64,000 bases of DNA from NCBI GenBank assembly GCA_040081265.1, contig JBEBGV010000010.1:29136-93135 (forward strand). The letters are read 5' to 3'. Shown here piece by piece: positions 39,875 to 48,514 of this stretch. Within the stretch, counting starts at the first letter, position 1, and each line of letters opens with the position of its first letter. The translations under genes and the position numbers were made by a program. Source of the stretch: JBEBGV01 sp040081265. GTDB lineage: Bacteria; Acidobacteriota; Vicinamibacteria; Vicinamibacterales; UBA2999. Below the pieces are notes generated by a model that was not told where the DNA came from, did not search any database, and saw nothing but the letters and a program-made list of their open reading frames with translations.

Positions 39875-41040
39875 TGGAGTCCGTTCAGGCGGTCGCTACG
39901 TACGTGTTCTGGGCCTGCGCTGGCCTGGTGGCGTATGCGTACGTCTTCTATCCGGTTCTCCTCCGCATCCTCACCGTCGGCCGCGCAGGTCCTGTGGCAC
40001 CGCCGATACCGCAGGATGACCGCCTGCCGAGCATCTCGGTGCTGATCGTCGCCCACAACGAAGACAGCATCATCCGTGAACGTGTCGAGAACCTGCTGAC
40101 GCTCGACTACCCGAAGGACAAGCTCGAGCTGGTGGTTGCCTCGGATGGCAGCCTCGATCGCACCGATGCCATCGTCGGTGAGTATGGAGATCGTGGGGTG
40201 CAACTGCGCGCGCTGTCCCCGCGCAACGGCAAGGCATCGGCGCTTGACCGCGTGGTGCCGACACTGCGCGGCGACATCGTGGTGCTCTCCGACGCCAACA
40301 CGATGATGGAAGTGTCGGCGCTGAAGCGCCTGGTGCGCTGGTTCAGCGACCCGACCGTGGGCGTGGTGTGTGGCCGGCTCGTCCTGACCGACCCGGAGAC
40401 CGGCAAGAACGTCGACAGTGCGTACTGGCGCTATGAAACGTTTCTGAAGAAGTGCGAGAGCAAGCTTGGCGGCCTGCTCGGTGCCAACGGGGCGATCTAT
40501 GCGCTGCGCCGAGATCTCTTCCCAGGCATTCATCCGAGCACGATCGTGGACGACTTCGTGATTCCGCTGATCGCCAGGATTCGCACCGGCTGTCAGATTA
40601 TCTACGACGAGAGTGCGGTCGCGCTCGAGGAAACGCCTCCTGAGCTGGGGATGGAATTCAAGCGGCGGACGAGAATCGGCGCGGGTGATTTTCAGAGCCT
40701 GACGCTTGTCTGGCCGGTGCTGAACCCGGCACAAGGCTGGATCAGTTTCACGTTTCTGTCGCACAAGCTGCTGCGCTGGCTGTGCCCGTTCTTCCTCGTG
40801 GGGCTTGCGGTGTCTGGGTTGTTGTTGATCAACCAGCCCCTGTACCTTGGCCTGTTCGCGCTGCAACTTGCGCTCTACCTGGTTGCCTTTGCGGGTCAGT
40901 TCGTGTCGCATCAGTCGCCCATCAGCAAGCTGGTGCGACTGACGACGATGTTCGCGGCCATGAACGCCGCCCTCCTGGTGGGATTCTTCAGGTGGGCCAC
41001 AACGCGCCAAGCCGGCGCCTGGGAACGGACGGCCCGTTAA
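39874..41040 (+). CDS. Glycosyltransferase family 2, membrane-bound
   Basis: A 388-residue processive-type GT2: an N-terminal membrane helix (YVFWACAGLVAYAYVFYPVLLRIL), the GT-A domain with SISVLIVAHNEDSIIRERVENLL, VASDGSLDRTD, VVLSDANTMM (DXD-like), GAIYALRRDLFPG and VDDFVIPL with an RTRIG segment, then three C-terminal membrane helices (LCPFFLVGLAVSGLLLI, LYLGLFALQLALYLVAF, TMFAAMNAALLVGFF). The layout is that of cellulose/hyaluronan synthase-like enzymes. The ATG follows directly on the acetyltransferase stop (TGATG); a GTG three bases upstream is an alternative. Confidence 0.9.
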   Translation: MESVQAVATYVFWACAGLVAYAYVFYPVLLRILTVGRAGPVAPPIPQDDRLPSISVLIVAHNEDSIIRERVENLLTLDYPKDKLELVVASDGSLDRTDAIVGEYGDRGVQLRALSPRNGKASALDRVVPTLRGDIVVLSDANTMMEVSALKRLVRWFSDPTVGVVCGRLVLTDPETGKNVDSAYWRYETFLKKCESKLGGLLGANGAIYALRRDLFPGIHPSTIVDDFVIPLIARIRTGCQIIYDESAVALEETPPELGMEFKRRTRIGAGDFQSLTLVWPVLNPAQGWISFTFLSHKLLRWLCPFFLVGLAVSGLLLINQPLYLGLFALQLALYLVAFAGQFVSHQSPISKLVRLTTMFAAMNAALLVGFFRWATTRQAGAWERTAR

Positions 41041-41044
41041 CGCC

Positions 41045-42286
41045 ATGCTCTACGCTTGTCTACTTCTGTATCTCGTCTTCATCTACGTTCGCCCCGCAGA
41101 AATCGTTTTGGGATGGGAGACCATCCCCTTCGTCGACATCTTGACGGGAGCGTCGTTCGCAATCGGGCTGATTGCTGTCGCGGCAAAGCCTCGCAGGTTT
41201 CTCAATCTCCCACAGGACAAACTTCTGCTGGCGTTCTGGGCCGCAATTGCAATTTCCAGCGCCAAGGTCTGGTTGACCGGAATCTACGTCTCGTGGCTAG
41301 CGTTTACGCCCCCGGTATTCCTGTACTTCCTGGTCCGGATCGCCGTTCAAAATCCCAGACAAATGCGAGGGGTTGTCTACCTGCTCGTGGCACTGAACGT
41401 GTTCCTGGCGATCAACGGCATTGTCCAATACAACACCGGCATCGGCCTCGGAAACGTGACGACGACTCTCGACAGGATTTACGGAACAGGAATCTTCAAC
41501 GACCCGAACGACCTGGGTATGACATTCGTCATGGTCATTCCGTTCGTAGCCCTGCTTATGACGAACCCGAACTCCGGGATACTTCAAAAGCTACTGGCGA
41601 CCGGCGCGTTGATCGTGATCCTTACCGCAACCTACTACACCAACTCGAGAGGGGCACTACTCGGACTGGGCGCAGCAATGACGTGCTACTGGTTCCTGAA
41701 ATCCCGATCTGTCAGCACGATCGTCTTTGCGCTTGGATTGGGACTGCTGGTGCTCGTCGCCGGGCCCTCGCGAGCGAGCGAAATCAATGCGACCGAGGAA
41801 TCCGCCCAGGGACGAATCCAGGCATGGGCACAGGGTTGGATGATGCTCAAGAGTAATCCCCTCACCGGGGTGGGCTATGACCAGTTCACTGAGTACCACC
41901 CTCAGGTCGCCCACAATTCCTTCGTGCATACCTTCTCTGAAGTGGGTCTCATCGGCGCCTTCTGCTTTGTGGGGATGTTCTATTGGTTCTTCAAGATCCT
42001 GGCGGTGCCCAAGGGGGCGACCGACGACTGGGCGCCGTGGCTACGAGCGCTCTCGGCAAGTGGAACAGGCGTGGTGGTCTGTATGTGGTTTCTTTCACGC
42101 CAATACGTTCCCGTCGTCTACGGTTTGTTGGCACTGGGTGCCACCGCTGCAGCGCAGCGGGAGCGATCGGCCGACCTTCCCGCTCCGCGCACTTCGCTGC
42201 GTGACGTCATTAACATCGGCGCGATTCTGCTCGGCGGAATTGTCCTGGTGTACTTGTCGATTCGCGTACTCGCGATCTGGGGCTGA
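41045..42286 (+). CDS. O-antigen ligase/polymerase-like protein (exosortase A-associated type)
   Basis: A 413-residue polytopic membrane protein with about 11 hydrophobic segments and a long periplasmic loop. The Wzy/WaaL-type domain contains YYTNSRGALLGLGAA, then QGRIQAWAQGWMMLKSNPLTGVGYDQF and AHNSFVHTFSEVGLIGAF, where the His and Arg residues needed in ligases lie. It begins MLYACLLLYLVFIYVRPAEIV, as do putative O-glycosylation ligases near exosortase A. It polymerises the repeat unit or attaches it to an acceptor, possibly the PEP-CTERM proteins themselves (inference). Codon use is less G+C-rich than in the housekeeping part. Confidence 0.87.
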   Translation: MLYACLLLYLVFIYVRPAEIVLGWETIPFVDILTGASFAIGLIAVAAKPRRFLNLPQDKLLLAFWAAIAISSAKVWLTGIYVSWLAFTPPVFLYFLVRIAVQNPRQMRGVVYLLVALNVFLAINGIVQYNTGIGLGNVTTTLDRIYGTGIFNDPNDLGMTFVMVIPFVALLMTNPNSGILQKLLATGALIVILTATYYTNSRGALLGLGAAMTCYWFLKSRSVSTIVFALGLGLLVLVAGPSRASEINATEESAQGRIQAWAQGWMMLKSNPLTGVGYDQFTEYHPQVAHNSFVHTFSEVGLIGAFCFVGMFYWFFKILAVPKGATDDWAPWLRALSASGTGVVVCMWFLSRQYVPVVYGLLALGATAAAQRERSADLPAPRTSLRDVINIGAILLGGIVLVYLSIRVLAIWG

Positions 42287-42313
42287 GCCCTCTGGCACCC
42301 GGCCGGTTCGAAC

Positions 42314-43876
42314 TCAGGTTCTGAAGAGGACGGCTCTGAGATCCAGCAATGCTCGTTGAGCAAATACAGGCTTCAACACGAACCATGACGATGCCATGAA
42401 CACGATGCCGTAACCGATCGTCACAACAATCAGCTCAGACCAGCGCGTCGGCATCCTGTTCACGGCTACCAGCCACAGTAACGCGACCGGAACTGACATG
42501 GCCATGATAGCTGGACTCATTGCGTCGGCAAGATACCTCGTCACGCTTACGTCCGCGACCTTGCACCCATAGTAGAGCGTTGCGATTCCACTGAACATCG
42601 CTTGCGGTATCGCCAGGGCGATGCACACTCCCACGAGTCCAAAGGGTCGAGCCACCAGCGCGATCGCGACGATGCTGATCAGCGATTCAATCACAGCCAA
42701 TCGCGCCAATGGGCCATGTCTCGCGGTGGCCAGAATGATGCTTCCCGTGAGCGACTGCGTCATCGGAAGGAGTTCCCCGAGCACGATGATCACCAGGAAA
42801 AGGGATGCGTAGGCGAACTCGCTTCCCATCCACAGTCCAATGATGGCTCGGCCCAAGAAGATGAAGTAGGCAGCCAGAAACAACGAAATGACAGCGCAGT
42901 ACTTCCCGCCCTCGATAAACAAGTACTGTTGATGTCGCTCCTGTCCACCGGCATGAAATCCGGTCGCGACAGGCGTAAGCACCCCTGTCGCCGTCCAAAG
43001 CAACTTGCTCGCGTAATCCTGAAGCCTTCGTGCGATAGACAGTGGCGTCACCATGGCAACGCCCAGAAACGACGCAATCAGGACAGGACTTAACTGGGTC
43101 TTGGTCAACCGCGCTGTTGTCAGGACGAACTGGCGCCACCCATAGGAAAAAAGGTCACGAATGGCTCCCCATTCTACATGTCGCCAGTGGGTCTCGAGGA
43201 AGCGATCCAGGCGAAAGGTCACCACAGCCTTCGCACCGCCAGCCCCCCCCCACGTTGCGAGCGTGATGCCAGCAAGAGTGACCAGATCCTGAGGACCATC
43301 GATCAGCAAGAACGTCAATGCGACTCTAATGACGCTCGCGGAAATGTCGATGCGGTTGAGGAGATCGAATCGTTGCGCCGCCCAGAGACTTCCGTCAAAC
43401 ACCTGGCCTGGGAACGACAGAGCCATGTTGATGCCGACAAGCAACATCGCCAATCGGGCAGTCCCGATCAGCTCAACAGGCAGGTCGAACAACCAGGGCA
43501 GAGCGATTGTGACAACAACGGCCACGGCGAGCGCCACGGCGCCAATCAGCGAGTAGATCGCGAGTGCGGAGTTGAATGTCCGATTGATTTTCTCCCACGC
43601 GTTGTTCGCTCTCTGAAACGCCAGTTCTCGGCCCAGAGAGCCTCGGAGTCCAAAATCGAGGAGGCCGAAATATCCGCTGAGGGAGCCAAGAACGATCCAC
43701 AGACCGTAGCTCGTCACACCGAGTCGACGCACAAGAAAGGGAGCGACCAGGAAGCCTGCGAAGAGGTCGACGCACACCCCTGCCGAGTTCCACGCAATGT
43801 TCCGTAAGACGACCTTGCGGAGGCGTCCCGATGGCTCGGCCTCGACTACACTCCGTGCATCATCGTCAGACGCCAC
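42314..43876 (-). CDS. Polysaccharide flippase (Wzx/MATE-like)
   Basis: A 520-residue membrane protein of the oligosaccharidyl-lipid flippase family, with about 12-14 hydrophobic segments beginning with NSAGVCVDLFAGFLVAPFLVRRLG and YGLWIVLGSLSGYFGLLDFG. Basic residues (FRLDRFLETHWRHVEW) cluster in cytoplasmic loops. It would move undecaprenyl-linked repeat units to the periplasmic face. The start is a GTG (43876) that shares one base with the stop of the upstream lyase-like gene, so these two are coupled; it converges with the ligase gene. Confidence 0.88.
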   Translation of the reverse strand: MASDDDARSVVEAEPSGRLRKVVLRNIAWNSAGVCVDLFAGFLVAPFLVRRLGVTSYGLWIVLGSLSGYFGLLDFGLRGSLGRELAFQRANNAWEKINRTFNSALAIYSLIGAVALAVAVVVTIALPWLFDLPVELIGTARLAMLLVGINMALSFPGQVFDGSLWAAQRFDLLNRIDISASVIRVALTFLLIDGPQDLVTLAGITLATWGGAGGAKAVVTFRLDRFLETHWRHVEWGAIRDLFSYGWRQFVLTTARLTKTQLSPVLIASFLGVAMVTPLSIARRLQDYASKLLWTATGVLTPVATGFHAGGQERHQQYLFIEGGKYCAVISLFLAAYFIFLGRAIIGLWMGSEFAYASLFLVIIVLGELLPMTQSLTGSIILATARHGPLARLAVIESLISIVAIALVARPFGLVGVCIALAIPQAMFSGIATLYYGCKVADVSVTRYLADAMSPAIMAMSVPVALLWLVAVNRMPTRWSELIVVTIGYGIVFMASSWFVLKPVFAQRALLDLRAVLFRT

Positions 43877-46203
43877 TAGTTTGTCAGGATTCTCAGCCCG
43901 GTTGGGACCGACGGCGTTGCGGCATTTTCTCCAACGACAGTAACACTGAGCGAGTGGAGGCCGGCTCCGGGAACAGTGAACGTCGCGAAGCCATCGGATT
44001 CCGGGTGGAAGTCACTGACTGAGACGCCGTTCACGAAGGCCGCCCACTGCTTACGTGGGTCGAGGTCTGCGATGAAGACCTCAGTCGACGTTCCCAGTGC
44101 GCTCCAGTTCATCGTGAAGGCTGATGCGCGGAAGTGGGCGCGACGAAGCGCAAGGTCATGCGACCCGTCGTAGGCCGTCTCGACCAGCGGAGAACTGGGA
44201 ACTGCATTGAACAGCGCGAGGATGTCGGACTCGCCGTTGCGACTGATGTGGGCTCCCTCAATTTGTCCGGTGACCGTCCGGAGTGTCACCGCACCAGGCG
44301 TGCCAACCTGGATCACGTTCAGGAAGGTATCCCAAGGCTGCGTCGTTTTCGGTGATATGCGAACCTGGTACTTGAGTTCACTCAGCTCCATCCATCCGCC
44401 CCACGCGGGGTGAACCCCACGCAGGGCTCGCTCGTCGACAATCACCTTGTTGTTCTGCGACGGCAGGAGGGTGGTCAGTTTGACTGGTTGACCGCCTGGG
44501 GTGGACCACGCGACGTTGTTCGAACCGATCGTCGGCGAAACAGGCATGTGCAGGAGCCATTGCTTTGGCGACGAGGCTTGGTCGACCAGGCCGAGGTCAG
44601 ACGCGTAATAGCGGTCTCGGCGTTGGACCTGACTATCGACGTTGGCACGGTCGAAGACGACCACCGTGTCAGTGTTCCCTGAAACGTACAGCACCGCTCG
44701 CGTCCACTCTTGGACGAAGACGGGCGGGGGGTCGTAGTGCCCCGACTGCACCGCGGCGCCACCAGTGGTGCCCTGCAGGAAGGCGTGCTTCTCACCGGCA
44801 GACTGGCTGGTCACCTCCTTGAACTCCCACATGTCTCCAAATCCGTGCATGAGCACGGCGTTCGTCCCGTCGCCAGAGTTGGGTGCGCCCCCGTAACCCC
44901 GTGGATGTGTGAGCACCCACTCGCCATTTCGCCACAATTCAAAGTCGTTCGTGTAGCGAACAACGTGGTCCACTGACTTCTTGCCACGACGCGTGGCGAA
45001 GTGGGCGGTGAACAGACTGTCCTGAGGATTGAAGCCACTCTTGTGGAGCAGCAGGCCGGCACCGGCAGCGTAAAACGTGGTGTTGGTTCGCCATTCCGTG
45101 GCTGGCGCGTAGGGATTGAATGTGAGGAACAAGCGCCCGGTGATCGGCTCCATTGATTGATAGCCGGTACTCCCGTACTTCGCAACCAGATCCAGAAACT
45201 GCTGCTGCAGTCTCGCTCCTTCTGGAGTCCCTTGCAGCAGTCCCGCGGCTAGACCATCGACATTGCTCCAGGCGTGGGGGGTGTTCACCCGCGGATGTTC
45301 GACGTCTCCCCATTGATAGGTCGCCTGGAGATCAGGCGTCCAGAATGCCATGGCGCGCTCAGCCCACTTGGGCAACCACTGTGTGACTTCAGGGAAGTTA
45401 TCAACGCCAGTGGCCGTCCGGATGGACTCCACGCCCATCATGAGAAGGGCAACCGTTCCGAGGTTGTACTCGGAGCTTTCAATCCACTCGCCCCCCTCGG
45501 CCAGCGACGTCACGTACAGGTTGATGGAGTTCCTCGCCGTTGACTGATCGAGAGCGGTCGGTCGAAGGCCTCCGGTTTGAGGATGTCCGAAGAGTGCGGA
45601 GGCTAGCGGATGTGTCGGAAACGCCTGCTGGAACGCCGCCACCGCGAAGTAGGTGCCGACCAGGAGATCCGAGTCGTCCATCCGATAACCCTCGGTCCAC
45701 TGGTTGCCGGTGAGCGCATTGTTGAGCATCCCCGAGACAGCCCCGCTCAATTGATCGCGGCGTGATTGCGAGAGCCCTGGCCAAAGCCAGTCAAGGATGA
45801 TGACGTGCTCAATTCCGTACTCCCGAACATAGTTGCCCGACGTCTCTGCGACGGGCATGGCAATGAACTCTGTAATCTTCGCCCAGGCCAAGTCCACATA
45901 GCGGGCTTCACCTGTCCACTGATACATGAGGGTCGCATAGAGGCCGTTGTCAGCGTAACGACATCCGCACTCGGCATTCTCCTTCACGAGCTTGTACCAC
46001 GTGCCACCAAGGCCCGTCGGCCGCGAGGGATTCGCCTCGTAGTCCGCCTTCATTCGGTTCCAGACGTCCTGTCGCTCAGATGTCCAGATGAGCTTTGGCG
46101 AACGACCGGTTGGGGACTGAGCGGCACTTGCGACCGAAACAGGTAGAACACTCGTGCAAAGCACCGCACTAACGAGAAGCGCCTGGAACCTTGTAATTGT
46201 CAT
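43876..46203 (-). CDS. Secreted polysaccharide lyase-like protein (heparinase/alginate lyase type)
   Basis: The 775-residue product has a signal peptide (LLVSAVLCTSVLPVSVASAA) and a two-part layout like heparinase II/III and related lyases: an alpha/alpha-toroid N-terminal half with repeated aromatic helices (NGLYATLMYQWTGEARYVDLAWAKI, IEHVIILDWLWPGLS, EGGEWIESSEYNLGTVALLMMG), a central region with FYAAGAGLLLHKSGF and a beta-sandwich end (VVVFDRANVDSQVQRRDRYY, EKHAFLQG). Tyr/His/Asn candidates for catalysis (EYNLG, RVNTPHAW) can be seen, but I cannot name the substrate. A secreted lyase in an EPS locus would edit or release the polymer. It reads into the flippase gene. Confidence 0.72.
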   Translation of the reverse strand: MTITRFQALLVSAVLCTSVLPVSVASAAQSPTGRSPKLIWTSERQDVWNRMKADYEANPSRPTGLGGTWYKLVKENAECGCRYADNGLYATLMYQWTGEARYVDLAWAKITEFIAMPVAETSGNYVREYGIEHVIILDWLWPGLSQSRRDQLSGAVSGMLNNALTGNQWTEGYRMDDSDLLVGTYFAVAAFQQAFPTHPLASALFGHPQTGGLRPTALDQSTARNSINLYVTSLAEGGEWIESSEYNLGTVALLMMGVESIRTATGVDNFPEVTQWLPKWAERAMAFWTPDLQATYQWGDVEHPRVNTPHAWSNVDGLAAGLLQGTPEGARLQQQFLDLVAKYGSTGYQSMEPITGRLFLTFNPYAPATEWRTNTTFYAAGAGLLLHKSGFNPQDSLFTAHFATRRGKKSVDHVVRYTNDFELWRNGEWVLTHPRGYGGAPNSGDGTNAVLMHGFGDMWEFKEVTSQSAGEKHAFLQGTTGGAAVQSGHYDPPPVFVQEWTRAVLYVSGNTDTVVVFDRANVDSQVQRRDRYYASDLGLVDQASSPKQWLLHMPVSPTIGSNNVAWSTPGGQPVKLTTLLPSQNNKVIVDERALRGVHPAWGGWMELSELKYQVRISPKTTQPWDTFLNVIQVGTPGAVTLRTVTGQIEGAHISRNGESDILALFNAVPSSPLVETAYDGSHDLALRRAHFRASAFTMNWSALGTSTEVFIADLDPRKQWAAFVNGVSVSDFHPESDGFATFTVPGAGLHSLSVTVVGENAATPSVPTGLRILTN

Positions 46204-46227
46204 TGGAACGCCTCAAGGGGCCTGATT

Positions 46228-46243
46228 TGCATGTATTTCACCA
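46228..46243 (-). promoter_or_regulatory. Weak sigma-54-like site before the lyase-like gene
   Basis: On the minus strand TGGTGAAATACATGCA has GG and GC with the required 10-base spacing but few other consensus matches, and would place the transcript start only about 14 bases before the ATG. Listed as a low-confidence possibility because two good sites of this type occur elsewhere in the locus. Confidence 0.2.
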
Positions 46244-46403
46244 AGTATCGATCGCCTGCCCAGCAAAAACAGCAATCGGTATGCCGATTGTTGCTCACTA
46301 CGGTCGAGGCCGTGGGTGAAGGCCCCTACCACGTCTTTTCGTCATCGTCCGAAATAGACAATAGGGGAGAATGCTCTCCACGACCCTACCGCGCGAACTG
46401 TAC

Positions 46404-46553
46404 TCACCTCATGCGCCAGGCCAAGTTACGATCATGGTAGTTGGCCTTCAATTCCGTTATCCATTGTCTGGCGCGGTCACGAATCACCCGTGCCTCAGGC
46501 TGATCGACCAGTGCGAGTTCGGCCTTCCAGTCGTCTCGTATCTCAGATAGCCT
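46404..46553 (-). pseudogene. Coding-like extension directly downstream of the glycosyltransferase stop
   Basis: After the TGA of the glycosyltransferase gene (46556-46554) the same frame remains open for 49 codons and reads like protein (SEIRDDWKAELALVDQPEAR, RARQWITELKANYHDRNLAW) before a TGA at 46404. It has no start codon. It may be the lost C-terminus of a longer protein or the tail of a deleted gene. The remaining 46244-46403 shows no gene. Confidence 0.4.
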
Positions 46554-47681
46554 TCAGCGCGACCCGAACGCGTCACGCTCAGCAAGAATATTTTCAAGCT
46601 GCACCGTCATCCGGTCAGCCGTCAGGGCCCAAGAGAACCGCTCTTGCGCGCGCTTTCGTCCCTGTCGACCCATTTCGGAGAGGCGCGCAGGATCGGCCAG
46701 CATTGCGAGGATGGCTTCAGCAAGCGCCGGGGGATCATTGGGCGGCACAACGCAACCGGTCCGACCGTGTTCGATGATCTCCGGCATCGCGTCATTGGTC
46801 GAGCCGATGCACGGCAACCCGCACATCATCGCTTCGAGAAACACGAACCCAAACGGCTCACACAGCGACGGCATGACGAAGAGAGACGACCGTTGATACA
46901 GCTCGAGAAGCTGGTCACGGCTGGACAACCTGCCGAGCGAAGTAACCCCCGGCTGGGTGATGCTCAGCTCGGGTCCGGCGATGAAGAGCTCGACGTCTGG
47001 TCTAACCTCGCGCACCCGGCGGAATGCCTCGAGCACGGTGACGCCGCCTTTACGTTCGAAATCGATCCCAACGAAGACAATCGACTTGCAGTCATAGGCG
47101 CCGTGTGGTGCTGGAGGCGCCGCGAAGTTCGCCCCAGCCCCGACCGCGTGTGCCGCTTCGGGAGTTACTCCATAGTCGGACAGCATTGAGCGACGAGTGT
47201 GTTCGCTCAGGGTGAAAACCCGGCTCGCCTTTCTGTACAGGCGGGTCTCGACCTCCAGCCATGCTTGCGCGCTGGACTCATCAAGAAACGGCGCCCATGG
47301 CCGATACTCGCGGATGGCGAGCGCCATCGTGAAGTCGTTGAAGGTAGCGTAGGGAATCCCGGCACCCTCGGGCGAGAACATGCCACCGATCTGAAGGAGG
47401 ACGTCCGGTTTTCTCGGCAAGCCTGCGACCGCGCGTGCGGCAATGCGTGAACGCTGTTCGAAGATCGCGCGACTCTTGGATGCAGCCGCCCGCGCTTCGT
47501 AGTACCGGGCCCGCCAACGGGCAGTGTCCGGGTGGAACGTCCGCAGCTTCGCCAGGTGGTCTGCCACCTTCGGAATCGGCACATCGACAACTTGCAGGTC
47601 GACGCGAGCGCCCAGTTCGCGGATCAGATGCGCATTGGAACCGGAGTACGGGACGTTGACCAGGCACAGATTAAGCCGCAT
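46554..47681 (-). CDS. Glycosyltransferase (GT4 family)
   Basis: A 375-residue GT-B enzyme. The N-terminal domain has LCLVNVPYSGSNAHLIRELGARVD and a middle VFTLSEHTRRSMLSDYGV; the C-terminal donor domain has IVFVGIDFERKGGVTVLEAFRRVRE and FVMPSLCEPFGFVFLEAMMCGLPCIGS, including the EX7E motif. The donor and acceptor sugars are unknown. ATG 47681, five bases after the FkbM gene stop is on the other side, so it follows FkbM-methyltransferase in reverse order: deacetylase-like, FkbM, glycosyltransferase form a minus-strand unit. Confidence 0.88.
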   Translation of the reverse strand: MRLNLCLVNVPYSGSNAHLIRELGARVDLQVVDVPIPKVADHLAKLRTFHPDTARWRARYYEARAAASKSRAIFEQRSRIAARAVAGLPRKPDVLLQIGGMFSPEGAGIPYATFNDFTMALAIREYRPWAPFLDESSAQAWLEVETRLYRKASRVFTLSEHTRRSMLSDYGVTPEAAHAVGAGANFAAPPAPHGAYDCKSIVFVGIDFERKGGVTVLEAFRRVREVRPDVELFIAGPELSITQPGVTSLGRLSSRDQLLELYQRSSLFVMPSLCEPFGFVFLEAMMCGLPCIGSTNDAMPEIIEHGRTGCVVPPNDPPALAEAILAMLADPARLSEMGRQGRKRAQERFSWALTADRMTVQLENILAERDAFGSR

Positions 47682-47686
47682 AGGAG

Positions 47687-48514
47687 CTATCGTTGCAGTC
47701 GCCTCTTCAGTGCCCTGACGAAACTGGGCAAGACCTCCCGTGCCAGACGCGAGAACGGCACGTGCTGCAAGGCCTGTTCATCGCGCAGGGTCGACTCAGG
47801 TTGCACGGTGTTCGTGGCATGGATGTCTTTCCATCCCAGGCCACTGTGAGCCAGCTGATAGAAGAAATCTTGGGCGGAGAGCCAGGGACCCGGAAGGTCG
47901 GTGCCAAATGGCCCTGCCGAGTGCACCGGGAAGGAGTACGGCACATCCCCCGTCCGCCCATTGATGATGTGGTTCCGGAAGCGTATGGACACCGACGCCC
48001 CGTCGACTAGCTTGAAGGCCGAATACTTTCCGAGCGCGACCATTGTCGCAAACACCTCTACGTCGTGCGATTCGGCCGAGATGTATGGTGGTCGCAGGCT
48101 GCGGTTGAACACCTCCTCAAGCACAACCTGTTCGGAATGTTCGATGTCAACCTTGACGTAAAGCGGCTGCCCGAAGGCTAGGATGATGTCTGACGGTCGC
48201 TTCGATGGAAGCACCACCTTCTCGAATTCGGCGATATAGGCATCCTTGGGCCGCGGAAACTGGCTGAGCACGGAATTCCACTTGTGGATATAGAACTCAA
48301 CAGGGCCCGCGGGACTTGGGGCAAGGACGCAGTTCTCAACGATGACACGGCCGCTGGCGATTTCCGTAGAAAACCTCTGGCGAACATTGGTGGCCAACGT
48401 CGGATTGGCCTCTACCGCTACGACCCGCTCAGCTTTCTGCAGGTAGTACGGGATGTTGTCGCCGTTGTTGCAGCCGAAGTCGTAGATCGTCGTTGGAGCT
48501 GGCACCTGGCTCAT
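47687..48514 (-). CDS. FkbM-family methyltransferase
   Basis: A 275-residue SAM methyltransferase: IYDFGCNNGDNIPYYLQKAERVVAVEANP (SAM site), VIVENCVLAPSPAGPVEFYIH, then VKVDIEHSEQVVLEEVF typical of FkbM enzymes, which O-methylate sugars or polyketides. Here it probably methylates a sugar of the polymer. The ATG 48514 shares a base with the stop of the upstream gene (TGATG). The C-terminus is basic (RLAREVLPSFVRALKRRLQR). Confidence 0.85.
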   Translation of the reverse strand: MSQVPAPTTIYDFGCNNGDNIPYYLQKAERVVAVEANPTLATNVRQRFSTEIASGRVIVENCVLAPSPAGPVEFYIHKWNSVLSQFPRPKDAYIAEFEKVVLPSKRPSDIILAFGQPLYVKVDIEHSEQVVLEEVFNRSLRPPYISAESHDVEVFATMVALGKYSAFKLVDGASVSIRFRNHIINGRTGDVPYSFPVHSAGPFGTDLPGPWLSAQDFFYQLAHSGLGWKDIHATNTVQPESTLRDEQALQHVPFSRLAREVLPSFVRALKRRLQR

